A DNA stretch of 64,000 nt from Robiginitomaculum_A sp036478535 (lineage in GTDB: Bacteria > Pseudomonadota > Alphaproteobacteria > Caulobacterales > Maricaulaceae): the NCBI GenBank assembly GCA_965224735.1, contig OZ245059.1:2294001-2358000 (forward strand). Reading direction: 5' to 3'. The notes under the pieces were generated by a model. The model was not told the DNA's origin, ran no database searches, and saw nothing but the letters and a program-made list of their open reading frames with translations. A program made the translations under genes and the position numbers. The number at the start of each line of letters is the position of its first letter. The first letter of the stretch is position 1. Below are positions 45,963 to 54,979 of this stretch, piece after piece.

Positions 45963-48900
45963 TCAAAAGGACTTTTTAACATCAATATACATAACTCTTT
46001 TGCGTGCATCCACCCTATTTAAATCAAAGCCAGGACTTTTGTCTAAAACTGGGAAATCAGCACTAAAGATATTATTCACGCCAACAGACACTCGCGTACC
46101 ACTTAGAAAATTTTGGCTATCATCAAATGCATAACTAATATTAGCATCAACTGTTGTATAAGCGCTGACAGTTTCAATTAGCGATTTATAGGACGGATTC
46201 ACAATGTCAAAATCAAGATCACGATAAGAGCTTTGATAGCGTATATTCGTGCGCCCATACCAATTGCCAAACCCAACACCTATATATCCATAACCTTGCC
46301 ATTTTTGTGGCCCTTCACTTGTTCCTGAAAGGTCTGTAGACGCCACGCCTTCTGCAATAGTTTCCGTAAGCTGTAATGTATGGGTTACTACGGCGCCAAG
46401 ATTGTATTCAAATTTACCTACAGAGGATGAGTAATCCGCTGAAAAATCAATAGTTTCACTAATTTTCTTTGCTATATTAAGGGTTCGCCGATCCATAAAG
46501 GTGATCCGGCCATCTGTTTTCAACTCACCTGAGAACCAGTCAGCAGGCAACACTGTCGGCCCGCGACGCTTAATTAAATGAGAAAATGCTTCGGCATTAA
46601 CTGGGTCGCTAATAATTTTAAAAATACGCTCATTAGATCCACTCGCAATTTCATTCCTAATATCAATATAGGCATATTTAAACCCTAACTTCAGCCCAGG
46701 AACACTAACAAAATCATGATCAAAACCAACAGAGAAATTATTAGCTGTAACTGGTTTTAAAGTATCCGAATTACCCCCAAACAAAGCCGTCATTTCATAG
46801 GCATCAGGATCCCCTTTAAACACCACATCAGGATCATTAAGCGTACCACCAAAACTTACGACATTGATGAATTCACGGGTGTCATAAACTCCATCATAAT
46901 CAGGATTAGGAATAGTCTTTGTCTTCGCATGCGGGTCCACGTGAAATAAATCAAAATCAGGTAAATCAACTAAGAAAAACCGATCATACAAAGTTGGCGC
47001 CCTAAAGGACTTTGACCAGTTAAAGAAAACACTTGTATTCTCTGATGGCTGCCATGCAACACCAATTTTAGGACTAAAGGCTCCATAACTCCCTCCTGCA
47101 TCCACCAATTTCGTGGCCTCAGTATCAAGTTTCAAGTTATCATCAAAGGCGCGTGTCCCAGCGTACTTCACGCCCCTGTCCGTGAATTTGTCATAACGCA
47201 GAGCCAGGCCAATTTGCAGCCCATGAATACCCGCTCTTGCATTTGTTTCACCCACCAAAGGCAAGGAAACTTCCCCAAATAAACCAATAGCGTCCCGCTC
47301 GCTATCTGGTAGGTTTTGCCGCGATGATGGATCTCGGCTTTTATCTTCACCATCAAAGTTTATGTAATCAGCGCTCAGTTTTTCACGATAAACCTCAGCG
47401 CCAAAGGCCATTTTCACATCACCGCCAGGCAAAGTCCCTAACGTACCCTCAAATATTGATTGCAGCCCTGTAATGCCACTAGATGACTTCCCTTGTCCTT
47501 TGCGGTAAAGTTGATTTAAAGTCTCTTTACTATTTTGCGTGCCGTCCCCAAACAAATTAAGTGGCTTATACTTGACAGATCCATCAAGTGAGTACCCCTT
47601 CATCAACATCAAAATTGTATCAGGGAAGCGCCTCGTACGTTCACTATCTAGAATTTCCAATCGTTTGCTTTTTGACAAACGACTTTGCCCCCGAGGGGCC
47701 GATACGGTGGAAGTGTTGGCATCATCTCTGGACATGTAAAATGCCGCTGTGCCTTTCCAGTCTCGAACAGGGAGTTCAAAATTTAGACCTAAATTTAAGT
47801 TAAAGTTTTCCTGCTTAACCTTAGAACCGAGGCGCGGCATAAGCCCCGCATCAGTTTCACGGTCAAATATATACCCAAATTTATATTGTGGGGCGCGCAA
47901 ATCGTCCGCCGGAGGATGAACAATATCATCTTCACCATGGCGCACAAAAGATTGGCGAACAGCGCCACCAACCTCAGTATCCTTGGGATGGAAATTACCA
48001 CTTGTTTTAATATACCCCCCTATGGACTCAATATTCCTTTGCGAATACAAACCCTCCACAAAAAATTCCAATGTATCATTGATGTCCAGCTCAAGACTTA
48101 AAAAACCATTTTTCCGATTTTGTTTTGGCGTTAGGTAAAGCGGTAATAAATTCCGCCCCTTAACACCATCCGCTTTTAAGTCAGCCAACGCTGGCGATGC
48201 ATTGCCAGCTGGCGCCGAACCAAGCAAAGTCCCAGCACTAAAATCACTCTCAAACCGCTTAATAAATACGCCTGGTGAACCAAATTCAAAACTACGATGA
48301 TCCCGTCCACCCTTAGACGTCAAATCAAGACTGCCAACGGCCTTGCTTGATAAGACAGGGTCGGACTTAGTATAGGTAATTCCGCCAATAATCCGAGCGA
48401 TATCATTACTATAGCCAGCTACTTGGCTAATAGACAATCTATCACCGCCCGTTTCGCTATTCTCATAACGCACTGACGTTTCGGTTCCATTAAAGTCTTT
48501 CTTCAAAATAAAATTAACCACACCCGCGATCGCTCCAGACCCATAAGCCGTTGAAGCACCATCTGTTAGCACCTCCACATGATCTATAGCGGCAAGCGGT
48601 ATAATAGAGATATCAGAGAAGGCGCCAGCACTTGAACTATCTTGCGTCAATCTACGGCCATTAACTAATGTCAGTGTAGCTTGATTTCCAAGCCCCCTGA
48701 AATTTGCCCCCGTACCAGCTGCACCATTTACACGCAGTCCATATTTTGGATCTTGAATAGGGTTGACAAAGGAATCCGAAAAAACACCATTATTTGTTGA
48801 TGAATTAATATTAGAAAAATTTTGCGGGATTATCCGCATCAAATCGTCTACATTATTCAAGCCCAACCTTCCAATCTCTATTTGATCCACATTCATAATT

Positions 48901-49160
48901 TGCGAGGTTGTCACAGTACGCATACCCGTTGCCGTCACAACAACTTCATCAACTGGCTCATCAACTGGCTCATCAATTGATGAGCTACTGCTTTGGCTCT
49001 TCTCACTGCTTTGGCTGGCCTTAGTAACCTGGGATGCTTTACTTTTCTCATCAGCTTCCTGAGAAAAAGCTATCGGCGCGGCCAAAACAAATTGCGCGCC
49101 AGAAACCAAAAGCAATGTTCGCAAACCTAGCTTACAGTTCACCCTAAATAATTTTTGCAT
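45963..49160 (-). CDS. TonB-dependent receptor without STN domain
   Basis: I choose the ATG at 49160 (MQKLFRVNCK), preceded by AGGGGA. The 1065-residue product has a signal peptide (ending near FSQ) and a linker with the repeated EPVDEPVDE (a duplicated 12-bp unit). A TonB box-like EVVVTATGMRT, a plug domain (NVDDLMRIIPQNFSNIN, then GAAGTGANFRGLGNQATLTLV) and a beta-barrel follow, ending in Phe (DVKKSF). The ligand is unknown. It is the paralog of the receptor at 49398, from which it differs by lacking the STN domain. Confidence 0.92.
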   Translation of the reverse strand: MQKLFRVNCKLGLRTLLLVSGAQFVLAAPIAFSQEADEKSKASQVTKASQSSEKSQSSSSSIDEPVDEPVDEVVVTATGMRTVTTSQIMNVDQIEIGRLGLNNVDDLMRIIPQNFSNINSSTNNGVFSDSFVNPIQDPKYGLRVNGAAGTGANFRGLGNQATLTLVNGRRLTQDSSSAGAFSDISIIPLAAIDHVEVLTDGASTAYGSGAIAGVVNFILKKDFNGTETSVRYENSETGGDRLSISQVAGYSNDIARIIGGITYTKSDPVLSSKAVGSLDLTSKGGRDHRSFEFGSPGVFIKRFESDFSAGTLLGSAPAGNASPALADLKADGVKGRNLLPLYLTPKQNRKNGFLSLELDINDTLEFFVEGLYSQRNIESIGGYIKTSGNFHPKDTEVGGAVRQSFVRHGEDDIVHPPADDLRAPQYKFGYIFDRETDAGLMPRLGSKVKQENFNLNLGLNFELPVRDWKGTAAFYMSRDDANTSTVSAPRGQSRLSKSKRLEILDSERTRRFPDTILMLMKGYSLDGSVKYKPLNLFGDGTQNSKETLNQLYRKGQGKSSSGITGLQSIFEGTLGTLPGGDVKMAFGAEVYREKLSADYINFDGEDKSRDPSSRQNLPDSERDAIGLFGEVSLPLVGETNARAGIHGLQIGLALRYDKFTDRGVKYAGTRAFDDNLKLDTEATKLVDAGGSYGAFSPKIGVAWQPSENTSVFFNWSKSFRAPTLYDRFFLVDLPDFDLFHVDPHAKTKTIPNPDYDGVYDTREFINVVSFGGTLNDPDVVFKGDPDAYEMTALFGGNSDTLKPVTANNFSVGFDHDFVSVPGLKLGFKYAYIDIRNEIASGSNERIFKIISDPVNAEAFSHLIKRRGPTVLPADWFSGELKTDGRITFMDRRTLNIAKKISETIDFSADYSSSVGKFEYNLGAVVTHTLQLTETIAEGVASTDLSGTSEGPQKWQGYGYIGVGFGNWYGRTNIRYQSSYRDLDFDIVNPSYKSLIETVSAYTTVDANISYAFDDSQNFLSGTRVSVGVNNIFSADFPVLDKSPGFDLNRVDARKRVMYIDVKKSF
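48949..48972 (-). repeat. Duplicated 12-bp unit in the receptor linker
   Basis: tcaactggctca occurs twice in tandem on the plus strand. It encodes the EPVDEPVDE linker just before the TonB box-like region of the receptor. Confidence 0.85.
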
Positions 49161-49321
49161 CCTATATTCCCCTAAATCACAATATTTTAATTGCCCAATA
49201 CAGATGCCTTTACGCGAGTTATATGGAGATAGTGTGCAGAAACAACCACCAGAAACAATCATCAGGAACAATCATAGAGAATATGATTGAAAACAATGGT
49301 GACATTTTCATCCCATAGCAC

Positions 49322-49354
49322 AAAAAAACGGGCGACATAGTCACCCGTTTTTTT
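49322..49354 (-). terminator. Bidirectional-looking terminator between the receptor genes
   Basis: A stem of eight pairs (acgggcga / tcacccgt, one wobble) with a short loop is flanked by A7 and T7 runs. It lies 44 bp after the stop of the upstream receptor gene on the minus strand. Most transcripts of the STN-containing receptor should end here, and the second receptor would have its own promoter. Confidence 0.88.
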
Positions 49355-49397
49355 AAATTTCAATTAACTTTAAAAGAAAGAACTTTAAAAGGGAAAA

Positions 49398-52300
49398 TTA
49401 AAATTCTTTCTTTATGTCCACATACATCACTCTTCTGCGAGCATCGACACGGCTTGTATCAAAAGTTGGCGATTCATTAAAAAGTGGGAAATCCGGGCTT
49501 AATAAATTATTCACCCCAACAGTAATACGCGTCCCGTTCATAAAGCCAGACTCATCATCAAAGTTATAACTTACATTAACGTCAACCGTATTATACGCCT
49601 TTACATCAGTAAGGGTCGGCGTTGGCAAACCACGTACTCTACGCGTATTTTCATAAGCGCCTTGGTGGCGTAAATTCACACGTCCATGCCAATTACCCTT
49701 GCGAACACCAATATATCCAAAGCCTTGCCATTTCAGCGGCCCGCTCTCTGTACCAGAAAGCTCTTCCTCTGGCGCGCCTTCTGCAACTTGACGCATATGA
49801 CTCAAGGTACGCGTTAGGTTCGCGCCAACATTAAAATCATATTCACCTTGATCAAATCTATAATCCACCGCAAAATCCATTGTCTTGCTTATGGTTTTTG
49901 CAATATTAATCGGGCGCAAATCAAGCGAATTAATAAATCCAAAGCTATCGCGTGAAACAATATTTTTATACAGATCTGCATTAGCCAAATCAGTTATCTT
50001 ATCAAGAAGTTCATCATTGGACAAGGTAGTAATCTCATTACGTAGGTCAATATAAGCATATTTAAACGATAGATTAAGACCATCAAAAAACTGCGGGGCA
50101 AAGTCTATACCAAGTGAGTAATTATTAGCCGTTACAGGTTTTAATTTTGCATTACCACCCGTTAGTACCGTACCACTACCTCGCTCGACATTCTCGTCAA
50201 GTGCATTACCATCGGCATCTAACTTTGGGTCTTGGACTAAAGTTATCAGTTGAGCGATTTCAATGGCTGGAATATAAAACCGATCATGCAATGTTGGCAT
50301 ACGGAAACTTTCAGACCAATTAAGGTACACTTGCGTGCTTTCTACTGGCCGCCATTTAATCCCAACTTTTGGACTAAAGGCACTACTACTACTTTTGACA
50401 GCATTTAAATCACGTGCATTTGCTATTTCCGTCAATTGCATCCCAAACACCCCAGGGAAAAAATCGGGGTAAAGCTCAACATTCTTGGTCGAGTTCAAAT
50501 AAAATGAGTTTCGGACAAAACCCTCACCTTCAAATTTATCATAGCGTGCAGCTACGCCAATATCAAAAGCATACAGCCCACGGCGACGATTACCTTCACC
50601 AATTAAAGGAAAGTTTAACTCACCAAACACTGCAAATGCTGTCTGTTTACTGCCTGGCAAGGATTGCATAGCATCTTTTCTTACAACTTTCCCATGAAAT
50701 TCAAGATGGTCTGCCTCAAGTTTTTCGATGTAATAATCCACACCAAACGCCAACTTCACATCACCGCCTGCAATCTTAAAAATTGGCCCGTCTACAATCG
50801 TTTGAAACCCCAATACACTAGAGGAAGATGTGTTAGTGAGGTCAAAATACAGACGATCAAGCGTTGCTTGCGAATTTTGCGTGCCATCGCCAAATAAATT
50901 GAGGGGGTCAACAGCCGTTTTTCCGTCTAGCGAATACCCCTTCATCAACATCAGAACAGAATTATCAAAACGAGAATGGCTGCCAGACACTCTTGACGCA
51001 ATAAGATTCGTAACCGAAGCATCACTTGAATGATAAACCGCAGACACACCTTTCCATTCTTTCATTGGCAGCTTATAATTTGCCCCCAGGTTAAAATTGT
51101 AATTTTCTTGCTTATTGCGCGAACCTACACGCGGCATCAAGCCCGCATCTGTTTCCCGGTCAAAAACATAACCATAGGAAACACCATTACCGCTAAATAA
51201 ATCCGTAATATCTGCCAAATCTGCCCCTGGCATATGCACAATTGGCGCTTTACCGTTCGGTGCCCTTGTATCAACCAATGCCTTGAAGAACCCCGCCTGC
51301 ATGAACGTACCTTTGGCAAAAATATAGTCCCCTTGGGACGACACATTTCTGTGTGAATAAATACCCTCGGCGAACAATTCTATAGAATCCGTCAAATCAA
51401 AGCCAAAGTTTAAAAACCCACTTGTTCGCTTTTGCTCGGGCGTTAGGTACAATGGCATCCTTTTACGTCCCTTCACACCAGCAGTCACCAAATCGGCCTT
51501 TGAAGGAGCCGTATTGCCCTTAGGCACAACCCCAAAAATATCAGAATGATTATCAACACGAACACCCTTACTATATTTATAAAATACACCGCCAGAAATT
51601 GTTGAAAAGTCTTCGAAATTATAACCGCCAGCAGAACGCAAATCAAGACTATCAACGAGTTTGTCAGTTAATACAGGGTCAGTTTTACTATATGTAACCC
51701 CGCCCATAATCCGCGCACGCTCATTACCAAAACCTGCGACCTGACTTATGGTTATGCTATCCCCGCCCGTCTGGCTATTTTCATACCGCACAGATGTTTC
51801 AGCGCCCTTGTAATCTTTTTTCAAAATAAAGTTTATCACACCCGCAATCGCGCCAGAGCCATAAACGGTGGATGCGCCGTCTGTAAGCACCTCTACCCGC
51901 TCAATTGCCGCAATTGGAATAATTGAAATATCGGAAAACGACGCCGTGCTACCACTATCTTGTGTAATGCGGCGACCATTAATCAAGGTCAGCGTAGCGT
52001 TATTACCAAGCCCGCGAAGGTTCGCTCCCGTGCCCGCACTCGCGCCTGGACGGCGCCCGTACTCATTATGACGCGTACTACCAGAACCATCACCAGAATT
52101 GATTAAAATACCGTTATTTGTTGCTGAATTAATATTAGAGAAGTTTTGCGGCAAAATCCGCATCAAATCATCAACCGAGCCCAAGCCAAGCCGCTTAATT
52201 TCAAGCGTATCAATCGTCATCACCTGCGACGTTGTACCAGTACGAAGCCCTGTTGCTGTCACGACAACTTCATCCAGTGGTTTTGCCGTCAAAAATTCAT

Positions 52301-52637
52301 CGTAATTCTCTGGGTTATCCCCTTTGCGTACAACAAAAAATTCCCCAGAATCCGTTTGAACAACCTCAAGAGTGCCACTTGACAACATCAGACGTAATGC
52401 TTCACCGACTGACATATCTCCATTAACAGCGACAGAAGAAAGCCCTTTAACGATGCGCGGGTCATAACTTATTGGAGCCCCTGCCTGCGCCGCCAATGTT
52501 GAGAGCGCCGCGTTCAGTGACTGAGACGGCACATTAAACTGATCCGCACTTGCCATTTGCGCCCCGACAAACAAGACAGCACTTGATAATAAAATTGCTT
52601 TGCGCAATTTCCCCTTACCTATATTCCTCTTAAGCAT
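49398..52637 (-). CDS. TonB-dependent receptor with N-terminal STN domain
   Basis: I choose the ATG at 52637 (MLKRNIGKGK), preceded by AGGGGG. The 1079-residue product has a signal peptide (cleavage near ASA). An STN domain follows (FNVPSQSLNAALSTLAAQAG; VNGDMSVGEALRLML). A TonB box-like EVVVTATGLRT, a plug (SVDDLMRILPQNFSNINSAT; GASAGTGANLRGLGNNATL) and a barrel end in Phe (DIKKEF). STN domains usually imply trans-envelope signalling, but no FecI/FecR pair lies in the window. It is the first gene of the 17-kb minus-strand block. Confidence 0.92.
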   Translation of the reverse strand: MLKRNIGKGKLRKAILLSSAVLFVGAQMASADQFNVPSQSLNAALSTLAAQAGAPISYDPRIVKGLSSVAVNGDMSVGEALRLMLSSGTLEVVQTDSGEFFVVRKGDNPENYDEFLTAKPLDEVVVTATGLRTGTTSQVMTIDTLEIKRLGLGSVDDLMRILPQNFSNINSATNNGILINSGDGSGSTRHNEYGRRPGASAGTGANLRGLGNNATLTLINGRRITQDSGSTASFSDISIIPIAAIERVEVLTDGASTVYGSGAIAGVINFILKKDYKGAETSVRYENSQTGGDSITISQVAGFGNERARIMGGVTYSKTDPVLTDKLVDSLDLRSAGGYNFEDFSTISGGVFYKYSKGVRVDNHSDIFGVVPKGNTAPSKADLVTAGVKGRKRMPLYLTPEQKRTSGFLNFGFDLTDSIELFAEGIYSHRNVSSQGDYIFAKGTFMQAGFFKALVDTRAPNGKAPIVHMPGADLADITDLFSGNGVSYGYVFDRETDAGLMPRVGSRNKQENYNFNLGANYKLPMKEWKGVSAVYHSSDASVTNLIASRVSGSHSRFDNSVLMLMKGYSLDGKTAVDPLNLFGDGTQNSQATLDRLYFDLTNTSSSSVLGFQTIVDGPIFKIAGGDVKLAFGVDYYIEKLEADHLEFHGKVVRKDAMQSLPGSKQTAFAVFGELNFPLIGEGNRRRGLYAFDIGVAARYDKFEGEGFVRNSFYLNSTKNVELYPDFFPGVFGMQLTEIANARDLNAVKSSSSAFSPKVGIKWRPVESTQVYLNWSESFRMPTLHDRFYIPAIEIAQLITLVQDPKLDADGNALDENVERGSGTVLTGGNAKLKPVTANNYSLGIDFAPQFFDGLNLSFKYAYIDLRNEITTLSNDELLDKITDLANADLYKNIVSRDSFGFINSLDLRPINIAKTISKTMDFAVDYRFDQGEYDFNVGANLTRTLSHMRQVAEGAPEEELSGTESGPLKWQGFGYIGVRKGNWHGRVNLRHQGAYENTRRVRGLPTPTLTDVKAYNTVDVNVSYNFDDESGFMNGTRITVGVNNLLSPDFPLFNESPTFDTSRVDARRRVMYVDIKKEF

Positions 52638-52821
52638 AATATCCCCCTGTAAGTATAACATTCCCCTGAAAAAATACTGAATCACATGCCAGTTTTTTAG
52701 TACTTTCACACTTAATTTATATTTATTGAGGTTTGATGGAGGCAATATAAAATGATTCTGAGGTAGAGTCTCAAATTTACAAAAAAAATTCTAAATGTCT
52801 ATTTATTATTTGTTTTCTTTT

Positions 52822-52968
52822 TGAGACAGCCCCTTTATTGTGAGACAGCCCCTCCCTTTATTATGAGACAGCCCCTTTATTAAATGTCTGAATTAAATGT
52901 CTGAATTAAATGTCGGACGCCAACGCCCATGAAACAGATTTATGAAACAGATTTAAGAGACAGATTTA
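52822..52968. repeat. Three different short repeat families before tetR
   Basis: Unit A, tgagacagcccctttatt, occurs three times with small gaps (52822-52881). Unit B, taaatgtctgaat, occurs twice plus a partial copy (52881-52914). Unit C, gaaacagatttat, occurs three times with changes (52931-52968). They fill most of the spacer between the divergent receptor gene and tetR. Confidence 0.88.
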
Positions 52969-52986
52969 ATTGACTTTTGGGTCAAT
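52969..52986 (+). promoter_or_regulatory. Possible TetR operator
   Basis: ATTGAC and GTCAAT arms are separated by six bases and lie 17 bp before the tetR ATG. This overlaps the expected tetR promoter, as in self-repressing TetR genes. Six-base arms are short, so the call is tentative. Confidence 0.45.
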
Positions 52987-53003
52987 AGAATTACCCTACG
53001 CCT

Positions 53004-53600
53004 ATGAAGGATAGACAAGACAAATCCCCGTTTGACCGAGAGGCGCAATATAATGCCAAACGGCGCGCCGTTATCTTTGCGGCAGGCGCAGCGTTTCGCA
53101 GGCGCGGCTATCACAACACATCTATGGTGGAAATCGCCAAATCGCTCGGCCTGTCCAAAGCTGCGCTTTATTATTATGTGAAGAGCAAAGAAGAGATTTT
53201 GTATGAGTGCCATATTATGGTGTATAGCGCCATGGATGTGTGTGTCAAAGCGGCCAAAGGGCAAACGGGGCTTGAAAAACTTTCGCGGCTCTACGGCGAA
53301 TTTGCACGGCTTCTCACGCGCGACGGGCTAGCTTTGCTCGCTGATGTGGATAGTTTAAAAGGTGAGTTTCAAAAGACGGTTCTGGCGCGCCGAGGCAAAA
53401 TAGAACGAGCCGTAACCAGGTTTGTTAAAATAGGGATGCACGATGGCTCTATTAAAAAGTCCGATCCAAAAGTGACCGTGTTCTTTCTTATGGGCGCGCT
53501 TAATTGGCTCAATGTTTGGTACGAGTCAGACGGGCGCATGAGCGGTGATAAAATATCGCAAGCCTTTGTCGCGCAAATGAGTGAAGGCGTTGCGGCATAA
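53004..53600 (+). CDS. TetR-family transcriptional regulator
   Basis: The 198-residue product has an N-terminal helix-turn-helix (AGAAFRRRGYHNTSMVEIAKSLGLSKAALYYYVKSKEEILYEC), typical of TetR proteins. Its C-terminal helices form a ligand-binding domain (LLADVDSLKGEFQKTVLARR). This subgroup often controls fatty-acid or acyl-CoA genes, but no target adjoins it, as trmL is convergent downstream. The stop codon lies inside a tandemly repeated unit (53591-53647). Confidence 0.9.
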   Translation: MKDRQDKSPFDREAQYNAKRRAVIFAAGAAFRRRGYHNTSMVEIAKSLGLSKAALYYYVKSKEEILYECHIMVYSAMDVCVKAAKGQTGLEKLSRLYGEFARLLTRDGLALLADVDSLKGEFQKTVLARRGKIERAVTRFVKIGMHDGSIKKSDPKVTVFFLMGALNWLNVWYESDGRMSGDKISQAFVAQMSEGVAA

Positions 53601-53715
53601 ACAAGTTGGGCGGCATAAACAAATTGGGTTGCATAAACAGGTTGAGCGGCTAAAACCCTTATGGATTATATCGCGCGCGCGTGGATAGTGGATAGTGGAT
53701 AGTGGATAGTGGATA
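53591..53715. repeat. Tandem repeats between tetR and trmL
   Basis: A unit like gcggcataaacaagttggg is present three times (53591-53647); the first copy carries the tetR stop codon. A 7-bp unit gtggata then occurs five times exactly (53681-53715), just after a cgcgcgcgc run. Confidence 0.9.
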
Positions 53716-53728
53716 AAAAGGCGTTTGC

Positions 53729-54220
53729 TTAGGGCAATCCACCAGTTTGTCTAAGCCCTTCGAACAAGGCGATGCTTGCACTACTCACAAGGTTAAATGA
53801 GCGGGCATTGCCAGCGAGAGGAATGTAGATGCGGGCTTGGCTTGCTACGTGCACTTCCTCTGGCACCCCAGCGCTTTCGCGGCCAAATAGGAGTGTGTCA
53901 TTTGCTTCAAATGAAAAATCTGAAATTGGTTTTGCGGCTTTTGTTGTAAGCAGCACAAGGCGCGCGCCCGTCTTCGCTTCGCTTCCTGTTTTCGCTTCGT
54001 TTCCTGTCTTCGCTTCGCTTTTTACAAACGCACCCCACGATTTATGGCGAATGAGTTGCTCGGGCGCAGCATAATCCATGGCTGTGCGGCGCAAGGCTTT
54101 GCTCGTGAGCGGGAAACCGCACGGCTCGATAATTTCGAGTGGCACCCCAAAACATGCGGCCAAACGCATAGCTGCCCCCAGGTTTTGGGCGATGTCAGGT
54201 TGATAGAGCACGATTTTCAT
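53729..54220 (-). CDS. trmL: tRNA (cytidine/uridine-2'-O-)-methyltransferase TrmL
   Basis: I choose the ATG at 54220 (MKIVLYQPDIAQN). The 163-residue SPOUT-family enzyme shows LYQPDIAQNLGAAMRLAACFGV, TLLFGRESAGVPEEVH and IPLAGNARSFNLVSSASIALFEG, with the knot motifs of TrmL. It methylates the wobble ribose of leucine tRNAs. A triplicated 18-bp unit encodes EAKTG(N/S)EAKTG in the middle loop, lengthening it beyond the usual TrmL. Confidence 0.92.
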   Translation of the reverse strand: MKIVLYQPDIAQNLGAAMRLAACFGVPLEIIEPCGFPLTSKALRRTAMDYAAPEQLIRHKSWGAFVKSEAKTGNEAKTGSEAKTGARLVLLTTKAAKPISDFSFEANDTLLFGRESAGVPEEVHVASQARIYIPLAGNARSFNLVSSASIALFEGLRQTGGLP

Positions 54221-54383
54221 AAATTTATCCACTTATTCAAATATATTCACTTGTCAATGCCTAGTAATTTCCCCTATTCAGAGGCAATCGATTGCGGTGA
54301 ATTGCCACATACGGGAAAAGGGAAATATTGTATAACAGTTCTAATCTAAACTTGTGCAAAATTTCAAAAAAAGGAAGACCAAT

Positions 54384-54977
54384 ATGTCTGATAAATTTGC
54401 AGATAATTCTGGTTATGCTCATGAAGGGCATGGAGATGATGAGCATACGCGCCGTGACTTTATTTATATAGCAACGGGCGCGGCGGCAGCCGTAGGCGCA
54501 GGTGCGCTTGCCTGGCCCCTAGTAACACAAATGAGCGCGGCGGCGGATACGCGCGCGGCTGGCTTTGTTGAAATTGATATTTCTCAAGTCGAAGAAGGCC
54601 AGCAAATAAAAGTGCTTTGGCGTGGCAAGCCCGTTTTTATCCGTTATAGGACGCAAAAAGAAATAGAGGAAGCTGATGCGGTTGATGTTTCCACATTGCG
54701 CGATCCGCAAACGGATGATGAACGTTTTGTTCCAAATTTTTCTGGTAAAATTAATAAAAAACTTTTGGTTATGGTTGGGGTTTGCACGCATTTTGGCTGT
54801 ATCCCTTATGGCGAACAGGGCAAGGTTGATCCACAAAGTAGTTTTGGTGGTTGGTATTGCCCATGTCATGGATCTGAATATGATACATCTGGCCGTATTC
54901 GCAAAGGCCCAGCGCCACTCAATTTGTTAATTCCAGAGTATAAATATATTTCCGAAACAGTGATTAAGGTAGGTTAA
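54384..54977 (+). CDS. petA: Ubiquinol-cytochrome c reductase iron-sulfur (Rieske) subunit
   Basis: I choose the ATG at 54384, preceded by AAGGAAG. The 197-residue product has a twin-arginine type anchor (TRRDFIYIATGAAAA). The Rieske cluster motifs CTHFGC are at residues 134-139 and CPCHGS at 159-164. It carries the 2Fe-2S cluster that takes electrons from ubiquinol. It starts the petABC operon; petB follows two bases after its stop. Confidence 0.97.
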   Translation: MSDKFADNSGYAHEGHGDDEHTRRDFIYIATGAAAAVGAGALAWPLVTQMSAAADTRAAGFVEIDISQVEEGQQIKVLWRGKPVFIRYRTQKEIEEADAVDVSTLRDPQTDDERFVPNFSGKINKKLLVMVGVCTHFGCIPYGEQGKVDPQSSFGGWYCPCHGSEYDTSGRIRKGPAPLNLLIPEYKYISETVIKVG

Positions 54978-54979
54978 AT

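Noticed and set aside
45537..52637. FecI/FecR-type sigma/antisigma signalling next to the receptors
   Set aside because: Both neighbouring strands were read and no sigma-70-like or FecR-like gene is present; the nearest regulator is the two-component system.
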